Shown piece after piece: positions 25,164-33,640 of a DNA stretch of 64,000 bases. The notes below the pieces were generated by a model. The model ran no database searches. It worked only from the letters and a program-made list of their open reading frames with translations, and was not told the origin of the DNA. The stretch spans positions 248,001-312,000 of the forward strand of contig CAVQOL010000003.1 in NCBI GenBank assembly GCA_963714415.1, read 5' to 3'. Source of the DNA: JAGXRK01 sp963714415 (GTDB lineage: Bacteria > Bacteroidota > Ignavibacteria > Ignavibacteriales > Ignavibacteriaceae). A program made the translations under genes and the position numbers. The stretch's first letter is position 1. Every line of letters begins with the position of its first letter.

Positions 25164-26012
25164 TTCAAAGAGGAAAAGATTAAAATTTCTTTAGCAGTAA
25201 GAACGTATAATTTATCGTTATAAAATAGAGACGAAACAATTTCTACATCTTTGAAATCGAGAACGACCTCATTGAAGATTTGATCTTCTGTTCTAAGGTT
25301 GTGTGTAAAAATTTTATTTATTGAGTTAAAAGTCAAATTATCAAATAAAATTCTTAAGGAGATCAACTTATCTTGCTATCTCAATATTTCCAACGCCATT
25401 GCCAAATGAATCGAAGATTACAATGCCTGATTCATCTAAAACAAAAATTAAATTATTAGAACTTACTGCAAGAGATTTCGGATTTTCTAACATGTAACTT
25501 CCAGCATCAAATCCGCCAAAATTCTGAATAAAATTTCCAAACAAATCAAACTTTATAACTCTTTGATTTTCAGAATCAAGTATATACATATCCCCTTGAT
25601 TTGAAACAGTACAACTTAAAGGATAACCAAATCTTGCTTCTTTATTATCTTTATCTTCGGTACAAAGAGATGAAATAAAATTAAGATCGCGATCGAATCT
25701 CTGAATACGATGATTATTTTTATCGGTCACATAAACATTTAACGGAGTGGCAAATACATCCACAGGTTCATCAAATGTCGCATCAGTCCAGCCATAACCG
25801 CCGGTAGTTTGAAGAATATTACCAAGAGTATCCAAACTTGTAATTTGATCATTACCACTGTCGGTTACATAAATTATTCCCGATGCAGCAATATAAAATG
25901 AAGATGCGTTTGCAAATTTTCCAATCGAGTATTTATAATCATATTGTTGAGCATTTATACCGGTTGATATAAACAAAAAAAATGCGATGTATTTCATTAT
26001 TTTTGATTTCAT
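25160..26012 (-). CDS. Secreted NHL-repeat beta-propeller protein, frame-disrupted
   Basis: The N-terminal signal peptide (IAFFLFISTGINAQ) is followed by NHL-type blades with the recurrent D-x-x-N-x-R/Q-I/V pattern: IYVTDSGNDQITSLD, VYVTDKNNHRIQRFD and MYILDSENQRVIKFD. The frame breaks at about 25373-25374; removing one base continues IEIADKLISLRILF to a stop at 25160, about 283 residues in total. NHL propellers bind proteins or glycans; partner unknown. It ends in a 4-base overlap with the DUF2085 gene. Confidence 0.78.
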
Positions 26013-26121
26013 ATTAACAAATATACAATGAATAATTTCAAACCTGTTGCAATTTTAATTAATTGCATTTAGAAATCAAGTTCAACCTGACTGACTTTAT
26101 TGGTAAAGCAATAGCAAAGCC

Positions 26122-26153
26122 TTGCTATTCTTACTCATTCCGTATTAACTTTG
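26122..26153 (+). promoter_or_regulatory. Promoter of the tRNA-Gln/tRNA-Glu pair
   Basis: TTG at 26122-26124, a 21-base spacer and TAACTTTG at 26146-26153, a perfect TAnnTTTG. It is 21 bases before tRNA-Gln. Confidence 0.65.
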
Positions 26154-26174
26154 CAACGAATAAATGAAGAATAT

Positions 26175-26250
26175 TGTCCCTTGGTGTAATTGGCAACACG
26201 TCGCACTCTGGATGCGAAGAGTTCAGGTTCGACCCCTGAAGGGACAACCA
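26175..26250 (+). tRNA. tRNA-Gln (CTG)
   Basis: A 76-base tRNA: acceptor TGTCCCT (26175-26181) pairs with AGGGACA, anticodon loop CTCTGGA between TCGCA and TGCGA gives CTG (Gln), and the T-arm is CAGGTTCGACCCCTG. The terminal CCA (26248-26250) is encoded, unlike the other three tRNAs of the window. Confidence 0.94.
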
Positions 26251-26254
26251 AACT

Positions 26255-26318
26255 AATTAACAATGAACAATTAGGAATTAACAATTCCAAAGCAATTATA
26301 AATTGTTCATTGTTAATT
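26255..26318 (+). repeat. Perfect 18-bp inverted repeat between two tRNAs
   Basis: AATTAACAATGAACAATT (26255-26272) is matched by its exact reverse complement at 26301-26318. A second hairpin (GGAATT-AAC-AATTCC, 26274-26288) lies inside. A T-run follows. It could act as a terminator or be a REP-like element; it separates tRNA-Gln from tRNA-Glu. Confidence 0.75.
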
Positions 26319-26334
26319 TTTAATTTATTCACAG

Positions 26335-26408
26335 GCGCGTTCGTCTAGTGGCTTAGGACGCCGCCCTCTCAAGGCGGAGATCACGGGTTCGAATCCCGTA
26401 CGCGCTAC
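26335..26408 (+). tRNA. tRNA-Glu (CTC)
   Basis: A 74-base tRNA: acceptor GGCGCGT pairs with ACGCGCT (first pair G-U), anticodon stem CCGCC/GGCGG with loop CTCTCAA gives CTC at 26369-26371, and T-arm ACGGGTTCGAATCCCGT. No CCA encoded. Its 3' half is repeated imperfectly 300 bases downstream, on the far side of the GIY-YIG gene. Confidence 0.94.
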
Positions 26409-26440
26409 AATTTCATACATCTTTCTCTTTCATTAATTTA

Positions 26441-26689
26441 TTGATCTTGTACTATACTTATATACTGAGAAGTCTCAAGGATAAAAGTTATTACTATGGA
26501 TCAACTTCTAGTTTGGAAGATCGATTGAAATATCATAATTCTGGGAGAGTAAGGTATACCAAGGGTCATAAACCATACGTGCTTCATTATTTTGAAGCTT
26601 TTACAAAGAGAAAAGAATCTGTAGCACGTGAAAGATATTTTAAATCAATAGAAGGTTATCTCTGGTTAAAAGAGAAAGAAATAATATAA
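26441..26689 (+). CDS. GIY-YIG nuclease family protein beside tRNA-Glu
   Basis: An 82-residue stand-alone GIY-YIG domain of the YhbQ/UPF0213 type. The GIY part is YTYIL (residues 5-9), the YIG part YYYGST (17-22), followed by LEDRLKYHNSG with the catalytic-type Arg28, YTKGHKPYVLHYFE, and RKESVARERYFKS carrying the expected acidic residue. It starts with TTG; no upstream ATG exists in frame, so expression may be weak or the start converted from ATG. It begins 33 bases after tRNA-Glu and is followed at once by a damaged copy of the tRNA's 3' end, which suggests a mobile, tRNA-targeting origin. Confidence 0.85.
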   Translation: MILYYTYILRSLKDKSYYYGSTSSLEDRLKYHNSGRVRYTKGHKPYVLHYFEAFTKRKESVARERYFKSIEGYLWLKEKEII

Positions 26690-26690
26690 G

Positions 26691-26750
26691 CAAGTGGAGA
26701 TCACGGGTTCTCCCGAAGGGACTCCTTTGGAGGAATCCCGTACGCGCTAC
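26691..26750 (+). repeat. Partial tRNA-Glu duplicate interrupted by two mini-hairpins
   Basis: Bases 26691-26710 match the tRNA-Glu 3' half (26371-26391) apart from a small change in the anticodon stem, and 26734-26750 match 26393-26409 exactly through the acceptor end. Between them, in the T-loop, one G is replaced by 23 bases that form two small hairpins: TCCC-GAA-GGGA and CTCC-TTT-GGAG. It cannot fold as a tRNA because the 5' half is absent. Confidence 0.85.
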
Positions 26751-26809
26751 TATTCAAAATTACAAACCGGTTGATAGATAATTCATTTCTGATCTACAAT
26801 TAAATAAAA

Positions 26810-27463
26810 ATGCCAAATAAATCTGAACTCAATTTTTCCAAAAAAATATTTTCCGCTCTAAGAGAAGAATACTTAAAACCAAAATCTGCTCTTGAATATT
26901 CAAATCCTTTCCAGCTTCTTGTTGCTACAATCCTTTCTGCACAGTGTACTGATGAAAGAGTGAATATTGTTACTAAATCACTTTTTAAGAAATACAAAAA
27001 GCCACAGGATTATATTAAGGTTAATGTTGAAGAATTGGGAAAGGATATTTTTTCAACAGGATTTTACAGACAAAAAGCAAAAAATATAATCAATTGCTGC
27101 AAAGAGCTTGTTGAAAAACATAACGGAAAAGTTCCAGCTGATTTTGAAGCATTAACAAAGCTAAGCGGAGTTGGAAGAAAAACGGCTTCAGTTGTTGCCG
27201 GTAATGCATTCGGAATTCCGTCAATTGCTGTGGATACTCATGTAATTAGATTATCAAATATTTTTGGCTTTGTTAAAACAAAAGATCCTATTAAAATTGA
27301 AATGAAATTAAAAGAGCTATTGCCCGAAGAAGACTGGATTAGTTCATCACACTGGCTTGCAGCACACGGAAGAAAAATCTGTATTGCAAGAAGACCAAAA
27401 TGTTTGGAATGTATTCTTGCAGATATTTGTCCGGGTTTTAATTCAAAATCAGGAGATAAATAA
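26810..27463 (+). CDS. nth: Endonuclease III
   Basis: DNA glycosylase/AP lyase for oxidised pyrimidines. The helix-hairpin-helix reads LSGVGRKTASVV with catalytic Lys124, and the catalytic Asp142 is in AVDTHV. The [4Fe-4S] cluster pattern C-x6-C-x2-C-x5-C is at residues 191, 198, 201 and 207. The 217-residue length is normal. It is followed one base later by an HD-domain gene with its own GGAG site. Confidence 0.96.
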   Translation: MPNKSELNFSKKIFSALREEYLKPKSALEYSNPFQLLVATILSAQCTDERVNIVTKSLFKKYKKPQDYIKVNVEELGKDIFSTGFYRQKAKNIINCCKELVEKHNGKVPADFEALTKLSGVGRKTASVVAGNAFGIPSIAVDTHVIRLSNIFGFVKTKDPIKIEMKLKELLPEEDWISSSHWLAAHGRKICIARRPKCLECILADICPGFNSKSGDK

Positions 27464-27464
27464 A

Positions 27465-28025
27465 ATGAAAGAAAGAGATAGAGAATATTGTCATAATCTA
27501 TTAAAGCAATACACCAAAAGTGAAAGCTTGCTTAAGCATGCTTATGCAGTGGAATCCTGTGTTCGTGCTTATGCAGAAAAATTTAATGAAGATGTTCATT
27601 ACTGGGGTAATGTAGCCCTGCTTCACGATTTTGACTATGAAATGTATCCGACTGCGGAAGAGCATCCTTTCAAAGGAGCAGAAATTCTTAAAGCAGAAGG
27701 ATTTCCTGAAGACTTTATTCAGACTATTCTTTCACACGCAGATTATACGGGAATTAAAAGAGAAACTCTTCTTCAAAAAACTTTGTTTGCTTGTGATGAG
27801 CTTGCAGGATTTTTAACCGCAGTTACTTATGTTCGCCCATCTAAAAGTATTGATGAAGTTGAAGTAAAATCTGTTAAGAAAAAAATGAAAGATAAGGCAT
27901 TTGCTAAAGCGGTCAGTAGAGAAGATATTGTAAACGGAGCTGAAGCCCTGGGTGTAAATCTGGATGAACATATTCAATTTTGCATTCAAGCTATGAGAAA
28001 CAATAAAGATGTTTTAGGTTTATAA
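27465..28025 (+). CDS. HD (HDIG) domain phosphohydrolase-like protein
   Basis: A 186-residue protein of the HDIG family. Metal-binding residues are seen as SLLKHAYAVE (His), ALLHDFDYE (His-Asp) and a later ILSHADYTG. The middle FACDELAGFLTAVTYVRPSK is a typical segment of small bacterial HD proteins of unknown substrate. The frame is open further upstream into nth, but the ATG at 27465 with AGGAG 9 bases before it is the likely start. Confidence 0.85.
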   Translation: MKERDREYCHNLLKQYTKSESLLKHAYAVESCVRAYAEKFNEDVHYWGNVALLHDFDYEMYPTAEEHPFKGAEILKAEGFPEDFIQTILSHADYTGIKRETLLQKTLFACDELAGFLTAVTYVRPSKSIDEVEVKSVKKKMKDKAFAKAVSREDIVNGAEALGVNLDEHIQFCIQAMRNNKDVLGL

Positions 28026-28051
28026 AGTTAAGTGAGTTTTTTGAAAATTAT

Positions 28052-28219
28052 TTGATAAATGCCATAACTTTTCTTGATTTATATAAACGAAAATTAGTAT
28101 TGCTTGATACTGATAAAAATGTTATTTATGACAAGTCTGTTTTGCCGTTCAAGTATATTGATTCTGTATCTCTGAGCACAGAACTTAAAAATATACACTT
28201 ATATAATGGGCTTGACTAA
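28052..28219 (+). CDS. Unassigned short reading frame (possible fragment)
   Basis: An open frame of about 55 codons running to TAA at 28217-28219, reading INAITFLDLYKRKLVLLD and PFKYIDSVSLSTELKN. The composition looks coding, but there is no ATG; TTG at 28052 is the only possible start in frame and lacks a ribosome-binding site. It may be the tail of a lost gene between the HD gene and porU, or noise. No family recognised. Confidence 0.25.
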   Translation: MINAITFLDLYKRKLVLLDTDKNVIYDKSVLPFKYIDSVSLSTELKNIHLYNGLD

Positions 28220-28343
28220 TTAACCTAAAAGTACCTAAATTGCTTCAAAAATAGGAGAAATATTTTAGAGATTTTTGCTACGAAACTGTTTTTTATTATT
28301 ATTCTTCAGATAATTAGTTTTTAATAAGTAAACTGTAAACTTT

Positions 28344-31300
28344 ATGTACGGCAAAATCTCTGTATTATTTCTTCTAATATCTCTTCTTGTTTTCCCGCAA
28401 AACGATATTAGAATTATCTCCTCAGATGCTTCAGCATTAATTTTTGAGTACACCCCTGATTATTCTGATACTTCAATCATCACCTTTAACAATAAAGAAT
28501 ACCGTAGAGTTTCTTTTTCCGGTGGAACCAATCTGAATGAATTCAATTTTGGTGCACCTTTACTAGAAAAAAATATCATTAATGTCGGCGTTCCGAATGA
28601 ATTTGGGACTACTTTTGAAATTCTCTCAACCGGTTATAAAGAAATATCAGGACAGCTCCTGCCAATTCCTGAAATAATTAAAGAAGGTGACTTCCCCTCA
28701 TTTAGATATAATACTAATGAAGAGTATTTTAGTTCTGTTTTTAATGATGACCTGATTACTTTTGGTGAATACGGAATAGCCAGAGGAATAAAAATTCAGT
28801 CTTTTATTATATCACCGGTTCAATTCAATGCATCATTAAATTCAATAAGACTATATACAAGATTTTTGATCCGAATTAATTTTTCTGGCGGAGGAATTTT
28901 TGCAAAAACTCCTGCCGATAATTTCTTAAGTGATGCTCTGTTGAATTTTGATGTTGCAAAAAATTGGGTTGAGGAAAGATCAGATAGACTAAGTAAAGTC
29001 GCAACCAGCAGTGTTCTATCAAGCGGCAGATGGTTCAGGTTCGAAGCACCTGAAGAAGGATTCTATAAGATAACAAGATCAATGCTTGCTTCATATGGAA
29101 TTGATGCGAATACTGTTGACCCCCGAACAATAAAAATTTATAACAATAGCGGTAAAGTATTACCCGAAAACATTACGAAACCTCGTCCAAATGATTTAGA
29201 AGAGAATGCGATAACTATTGTTGGTGAAGAAGATGGAAAATTTGATACAAACGATTATATAATCTTTTACGGAAGAGGACATAGTTTTTGGGATTTTGAC
29301 CCTGATGTTTCCAAAATTGTCCGAATGCGTCATACTTATTCAGATAAGAATTATTTCTGGATAACCTCAAGCGAGGGACAAGGTAAAAGAATACAATCAA
29401 AACCGGGTTTAGATGCAACTACTCCTTCCGATTTTATTCAAACAAGCTCAGTAGCATTTGCTGATTGGGAAGTTGACAAAATTAATCTTGGAAAATCAGG
29501 CAGACAATTTTTTGGTGATGATTTCTCATCGGCAATTAGTTCGCGTACTTACATTAATTCTTTAACTAACAGAATTAATTCTGAGCCTGTTAAATATACA
29601 ATAAAATTTGCTGTTGGCACTTCCACCGGAATGGAACTAATTATCAGCGATAATGGAAACCAGCTTTTTACTCAAAATCTTTCAGGGTATGGTAGTCTTT
29701 CATACACGGCAGGCATTGAATATCTAAGATCATTCACTTTTAATAATCCTTTGCCTGATAACAGAAGTGCATTGACATTTAAAGTTAATCCTGTTTCGGT
29801 ATCATCAGTGGGTTACCTTGATTATTTCGAGATTGAATATGTTAAAGAACTAAAGGCTAATTCAGATTATCTGATGTTCTTTGCAGAACCTAATACAGGA
29901 ATAATTGAATATCAGTTAAATGGATTTACATCATCAAACATAAAAGTATTTGACGTTACGGATTATGCAAATGTAAAATTAGTAAGTAATTTTTCATTTC
30001 ATTCAGGTGGTGAGTGCAGATTTAAATTTAATGAATCATCATTATTAAGAAGTAAGTATATAGCTATTGGCAATGATATTTATAAAACACCAATTAGTCC
30101 TTCGGAAGTTGCGAATTCCAACCTTCGCATTGAATCAACAGGAGCTAAGTTTATAATAATCACCCATAAAAATTTTATGGAACCTGCAAACAGGTTAAAA
30201 AATTATAGGGAGTCACAGACAGTTACTCCGCTATCTACGATTATTGTAGATATAGACCAGATATTTAATGAGTTCTCCGGCGGCACACTGGATGTTACTG
30301 CGATAAGAGATTATTTAAAGCACGCTTACAATAATTGGCAAATAAAACCTGAGTATGTACTTTTTTTTGGTAAAGGTACTTACGATTACAGAAATACAGA
30401 AAAATTCGGTGACAATTTTATTCCTACCTGGCAGACTGTTCAATCTTTGGCGTTATTAAACTCTTACGTTACAGATGACTTTTTTGCTTTTATTGATGGC
30501 GATGATCCATTAGTTGATATAGCTTTGGGCAGAATTCCTGTTAGCAATCTTGCTGAAGCAAATAATGTAGTAACAAAAATAATTGATTATGAAACCTCAA
30601 ATGACAAAGGCAACTGGCGTAATCTTGTAACATTCATTGCCGATGACGGAATTGGTTCCGGTGGAAGATATGAGGGTACCGAACACACAGCCCCCACAGA
30701 ATATATTGCTGAAAGTATTTTGCCGGCTAATTTTAATAGAAGTAAAATTTATTCTGCAGCCTATCCCGATGTTATTACAGGGCAGGGAAGAAGGAAGCCG
30801 GCTGTAAATCAAGCAATTATCGAGGCAATAAATAACGGTACTTTGCTGATTAACTATATTGGTCACGGCAGCCCTGAGCTTTGGGCGCATGAATATATTT
30901 TTGAAAAGAGCGTTGCACTTCCTTTAATGAAAAATGATAAATATTTCTTCATATGTGCAGCCACTTGCGATTTTGGATATTTTGATATTCCTAATTTTCA
31001 GAGTTCAACAGAAGCTATGCTGTTCCTTCCTAACTCTGGTTCGATTGGTGGCTTTACGTCAGCCAGATTGGGTTATTCAAGTTTAAATCACGATTTGAAT
31101 GAAGAATTATTCAAGAATATATTTCTTTCATCCCGCGATACTCTCAATTTACCTATTCGTCTAGGCAAGGCAGTCTTTAAAACTAAACTCTGGAGATCCA
31201 TAGACAATGATCGTAAATACGGACTATTTGCTGATCCTACATTAAGATTACATATTCCTCAGTATTCTGCAAGTATAGATTCTGTAAATGGAGTATTACT

Positions 31301-32339
31301 TACAACTGATGTTCAGATAAAAGCATTAAGTAAAACAAAAATCGATGGAGTTGTTCTTAAACCGGACAATACTATTTGGGAAGATTTTTCGGGCGAGGGT
31401 TTATTAACGGTTTTTGATTCCGAGCGTATAGTAAAACTGCTGATTCCAAGTTTGACTACAACACCAGTCTATATGGATATGAAGCAGCAAGGCGGAATTA
31501 TTTTTAATGGCAGAGTATCAATTACGAATGGCAGATTTTCTGCTGACTTCGTTGTCCCCAAGGATATATCATATGAAAATAAAAATGGCAAAATTGTATT
31601 TTATTTCTTTGACAATACTTCTGATGGAATTGCTTATACAACTAGTGTAATAATCGGTGGAACTGACACAACTGCCAACGATGGTAAGGGTCCTGAAATT
31701 GAAATATATTTTGATGATATTAGTTATGGCACATCTTATCTCGTTGGGCCAAGTCCTAAATTGATTGTTAAACTTAATGATGAAACGGGTTTGAATACAA
31801 CAGGAACAGGAATCGGGCATAAGCTGGAAGGAATACTTAACGAACAGGAAAACAATCCGATAGACTTTACAAATTATTTTATTGGTGACCTTGATGCTGG
31901 TGGAAAATCCGGACAAGTAAATTATAAATTCAGTAATCTTAACTTTGGCGAATATTCCTTATTTGTTAAAGCGTGGGATGTATTTAATAATTTTTCCTCT
32001 GAATTGTCATACTTTTCGGTTGTAAATGATAGTGGATTAGTAATTCGTGATGTTTATAATTACCCAAATCCTTTTACTTCTTCAACAACTTTTACATTTA
32101 ATCAAAATCTTACAGAGACTATTGATGTAAAAATTAAAATCTATACAATTGCTGGTAGATTGATTAAAGAGATTGAAAGATTTAATATTAACCAGAAATT
32201 TGTAACTGTTGATTGGGATGGCAGAGATGGAGATGGGAGCAGTATTGCGAATGGGACTTACCTATATAAAGTAATTGTAAAGACTACTAATGGGGAGGGA
32301 AGCAGCAGTGTTACCGGAAAACTTGCTGTAATAAGGTGA
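28344..32339 (+). CDS. porU: Type IX secretion system sortase PorU-like (C25 gingipain-type peptidase)
   Basis: A 1331-residue secreted protein. A signal peptide (ending near LLVFPQ) is followed by a beta-rich N-terminal part and a C25 caspase-like domain: YVLFFGKGTYDYRN (about residue 672), catalytic-type His in INYIGHGSPELWAHE (about 838), and the Cys segment FFICAATCDFGYFD (about 869). The C-terminus is a FlgD-like/type IX sorting domain (YNYPNPFTSSTTF). PorU cleaves sorting domains from cargo at the cell surface and attaches them to lipid. The next gene is PorV, the usual partner, so PorU is preferred over a gingipain-like effector. Confidence 0.88.
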   Translation: MYGKISVLFLLISLLVFPQNDIRIISSDASALIFEYTPDYSDTSIITFNNKEYRRVSFSGGTNLNEFNFGAPLLEKNIINVGVPNEFGTTFEILSTGYKEISGQLLPIPEIIKEGDFPSFRYNTNEEYFSSVFNDDLITFGEYGIARGIKIQSFIISPVQFNASLNSIRLYTRFLIRINFSGGGIFAKTPADNFLSDALLNFDVAKNWVEERSDRLSKVATSSVLSSGRWFRFEAPEEGFYKITRSMLASYGIDANTVDPRTIKIYNNSGKVLPENITKPRPNDLEENAITIVGEEDGKFDTNDYIIFYGRGHSFWDFDPDVSKIVRMRHTYSDKNYFWITSSEGQGKRIQSKPGLDATTPSDFIQTSSVAFADWEVDKINLGKSGRQFFGDDFSSAISSRTYINSLTNRINSEPVKYTIKFAVGTSTGMELIISDNGNQLFTQNLSGYGSLSYTAGIEYLRSFTFNNPLPDNRSALTFKVNPVSVSSVGYLDYFEIEYVKELKANSDYLMFFAEPNTGIIEYQLNGFTSSNIKVFDVTDYANVKLVSNFSFHSGGECRFKFNESSLLRSKYIAIGNDIYKTPISPSEVANSNLRIESTGAKFIIITHKNFMEPANRLKNYRESQTVTPLSTIIVDIDQIFNEFSGGTLDVTAIRDYLKHAYNNWQIKPEYVLFFGKGTYDYRNTEKFGDNFIPTWQTVQSLALLNSYVTDDFFAFIDGDDPLVDIALGRIPVSNLAEANNVVTKIIDYETSNDKGNWRNLVTFIADDGIGSGGRYEGTEHTAPTEYIAESILPANFNRSKIYSAAYPDVITGQGRRKPAVNQAIIEAINNGTLLINYIGHGSPELWAHEYIFEKSVALPLMKNDKYFFICAATCDFGYFDIPNFQSSTEAMLFLPNSGSIGGFTSARLGYSSLNHDLNEELFKNIFLSSRDTLNLPIRLGKAVFKTKLWRSIDNDRKYGLFADPTLRLHIPQYSASIDSVNGVLLTTDVQIKALSKTKIDGVVLKPDNTIWEDFSGEGLLTVFDSERIVKLLIPSLTTTPVYMDMKQQGGIIFNGRVSITNGRFSADFVVPKDISYENKNGKIVFYFFDNTSDGIAYTTSVIIGGTDTTANDGKGPEIEIYFDDISYGTSYLVGPSPKLIVKLNDETGLNTTGTGIGHKLEGILNEQENNPIDFTNYFIGDLDAGGKSGQVNYKFSNLNFGEYSLFVKAWDVFNNFSSELSYFSVVNDSGLVIRDVYNYPNPFTSSTTFTFNQNLTETIDVKIKIYTIAGRLIKEIERFNINQKFVTVDWDGRDGDGSSIANGTYLYKVIVKTTNGEGSSSVTGKLAVIR

Positions 32340-32440
32340 AATAAATTTATTTTGATATAATATCTATTATTTGGTTATATTTTTAGTCCAAATTGTTCAA
32401 ATTTAGAAACAGACAAAAAACTTATCGGAGGATAAATACA

Positions 32441-33634
32441 ATGAAGAATGCTTTTAAGCTACTGATGATATGCTTAATGCTTAGTGGATTTGGAAAAGTT
32501 ACATTCGGACAAGGTGAAGCAGCAGTTCCTTTTCTTTTACTTGCTCCAGATTCCAGAGCTGGTGGTATTGGTGAATCCGGAACCGGATTAGCTGATAACT
32601 CCGCAGCTATTTTCTGGAATCCTGCAGGTATTGCATTTTTAACAGGAACTGAACTTAGTATAACACATAGTAACTGGCTTCCACAATTTAATCTTGATCT
32701 TTTTTATGATTATCTAACTTATCGTCAGTACATCGAGGAATTAGATGGAAGTATCACTGCAGGTATTACCTATATGAACTTTGGTGAATTTGTCAGGACT
32801 GGCGAAACAGATCCGACTCCACTTGGAACATTTCGTTCTTTTGATGCAGCTCTTACTTTAGGTTATGCTACCAAAATACATTCAGACTGGGGATTAGGCT
32901 TTAACTTCAGAATAATTCATAGCAGACTTTCCGATCAAGCTACCGGTGAAGAACAAGGTACTGGCGTAGCTACAACAGTCAGTTTCGATATTGGTGCAAT
33001 GTGGAGACCTGTAAGATTTGTTTTACCTTTAATCGATGAAGATATTGGTGGAAAATTAAGTATTGGAATGAACCTAAGTAACCTTGGTCCAAAAATTACC
33101 TACATTGATCAGGATCAGGCAGATCCGATTCCAACAAATTTCAGACTTGGTTTTGCTTACAAAGTAATAGACAGTGAATTTAATAATCTTATTTACACAT
33201 TGGATTTCAGCAAATTGCTCGTTAGCAAAACTACAAAGGTTGTTCCTTTCGAGGATACTACAAAAACTGTTTCTGAATCCGATGAATGGTATGCTGCCAT
33301 ATTTACTGCATGGGGAGATAAACCTTTCAGCGAAGAGTTGAGAGATATAGTTACTTCAATGGGTCTTGAATATTGGTACGGAGTTCCGGGTGACTTTTTA
33401 TTTGCTCTTAGAACAGGGTTCTTTTATGAAGATCCTGAATACGGCAACAGAAAGTTTATTACTTTCGGAGCAGGCATAAGATATGATATTTATGGATTTG
33501 ACTTTAGTTACATTACAACATCAATGTTTGAGAACGGGGAAAACCATCCTTTATCAGATACCTTAAGATTTACGGTACTTATCGGTTGGGGTGCAGCTCC
33601 TGAAAGCACCAGAGGATTACCACGCGGAATTTAA
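32441..33634 (+). CDS. porV: Type IX secretion system outer-membrane protein PorV
   Basis: A 397-residue beta-barrel of the PorV/PorQ (FadL-like) family: signal peptide ending near VTFGQ, then FLLLAPDSRAGGIGESGTGLAD and SAAIFWNPAGIAFL, the family's hallmark start. PorV shuttles cargo from the translocon to PorU. The ATG at 32441 is chosen because GGAGG lies 9 bases before it; the open frame extends upstream without a better site. Its position directly after porU is the conserved order. Confidence 0.9.
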   Translation: MKNAFKLLMICLMLSGFGKVTFGQGEAAVPFLLLAPDSRAGGIGESGTGLADNSAAIFWNPAGIAFLTGTELSITHSNWLPQFNLDLFYDYLTYRQYIEELDGSITAGITYMNFGEFVRTGETDPTPLGTFRSFDAALTLGYATKIHSDWGLGFNFRIIHSRLSDQATGEEQGTGVATTVSFDIGAMWRPVRFVLPLIDEDIGGKLSIGMNLSNLGPKITYIDQDQADPIPTNFRLGFAYKVIDSEFNNLIYTLDFSKLLVSKTTKVVPFEDTTKTVSESDEWYAAIFTAWGDKPFSEELRDIVTSMGLEYWYGVPGDFLFALRTGFFYEDPEYGNRKFITFGAGIRYDIYGFDFSYITTSMFENGENHPLSDTLRFTVLIGWGAAPESTRGLPRGI

Positions 33635-33640
33635 CCTAAT

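Noticed and set aside
26255..26318. Attachment site of a prophage at the tRNA pair
   Set aside because: No integrase or phage genes lie near, and the inverted (not direct) repeat does not fit an att duplication.
26135..26332. Minus-strand frame over tRNA-Gln with a VPSGVEPE-like peptide
   Set aside because: This peptide is the known antisense readout of a tRNA; the tRNA on the plus strand is complete.
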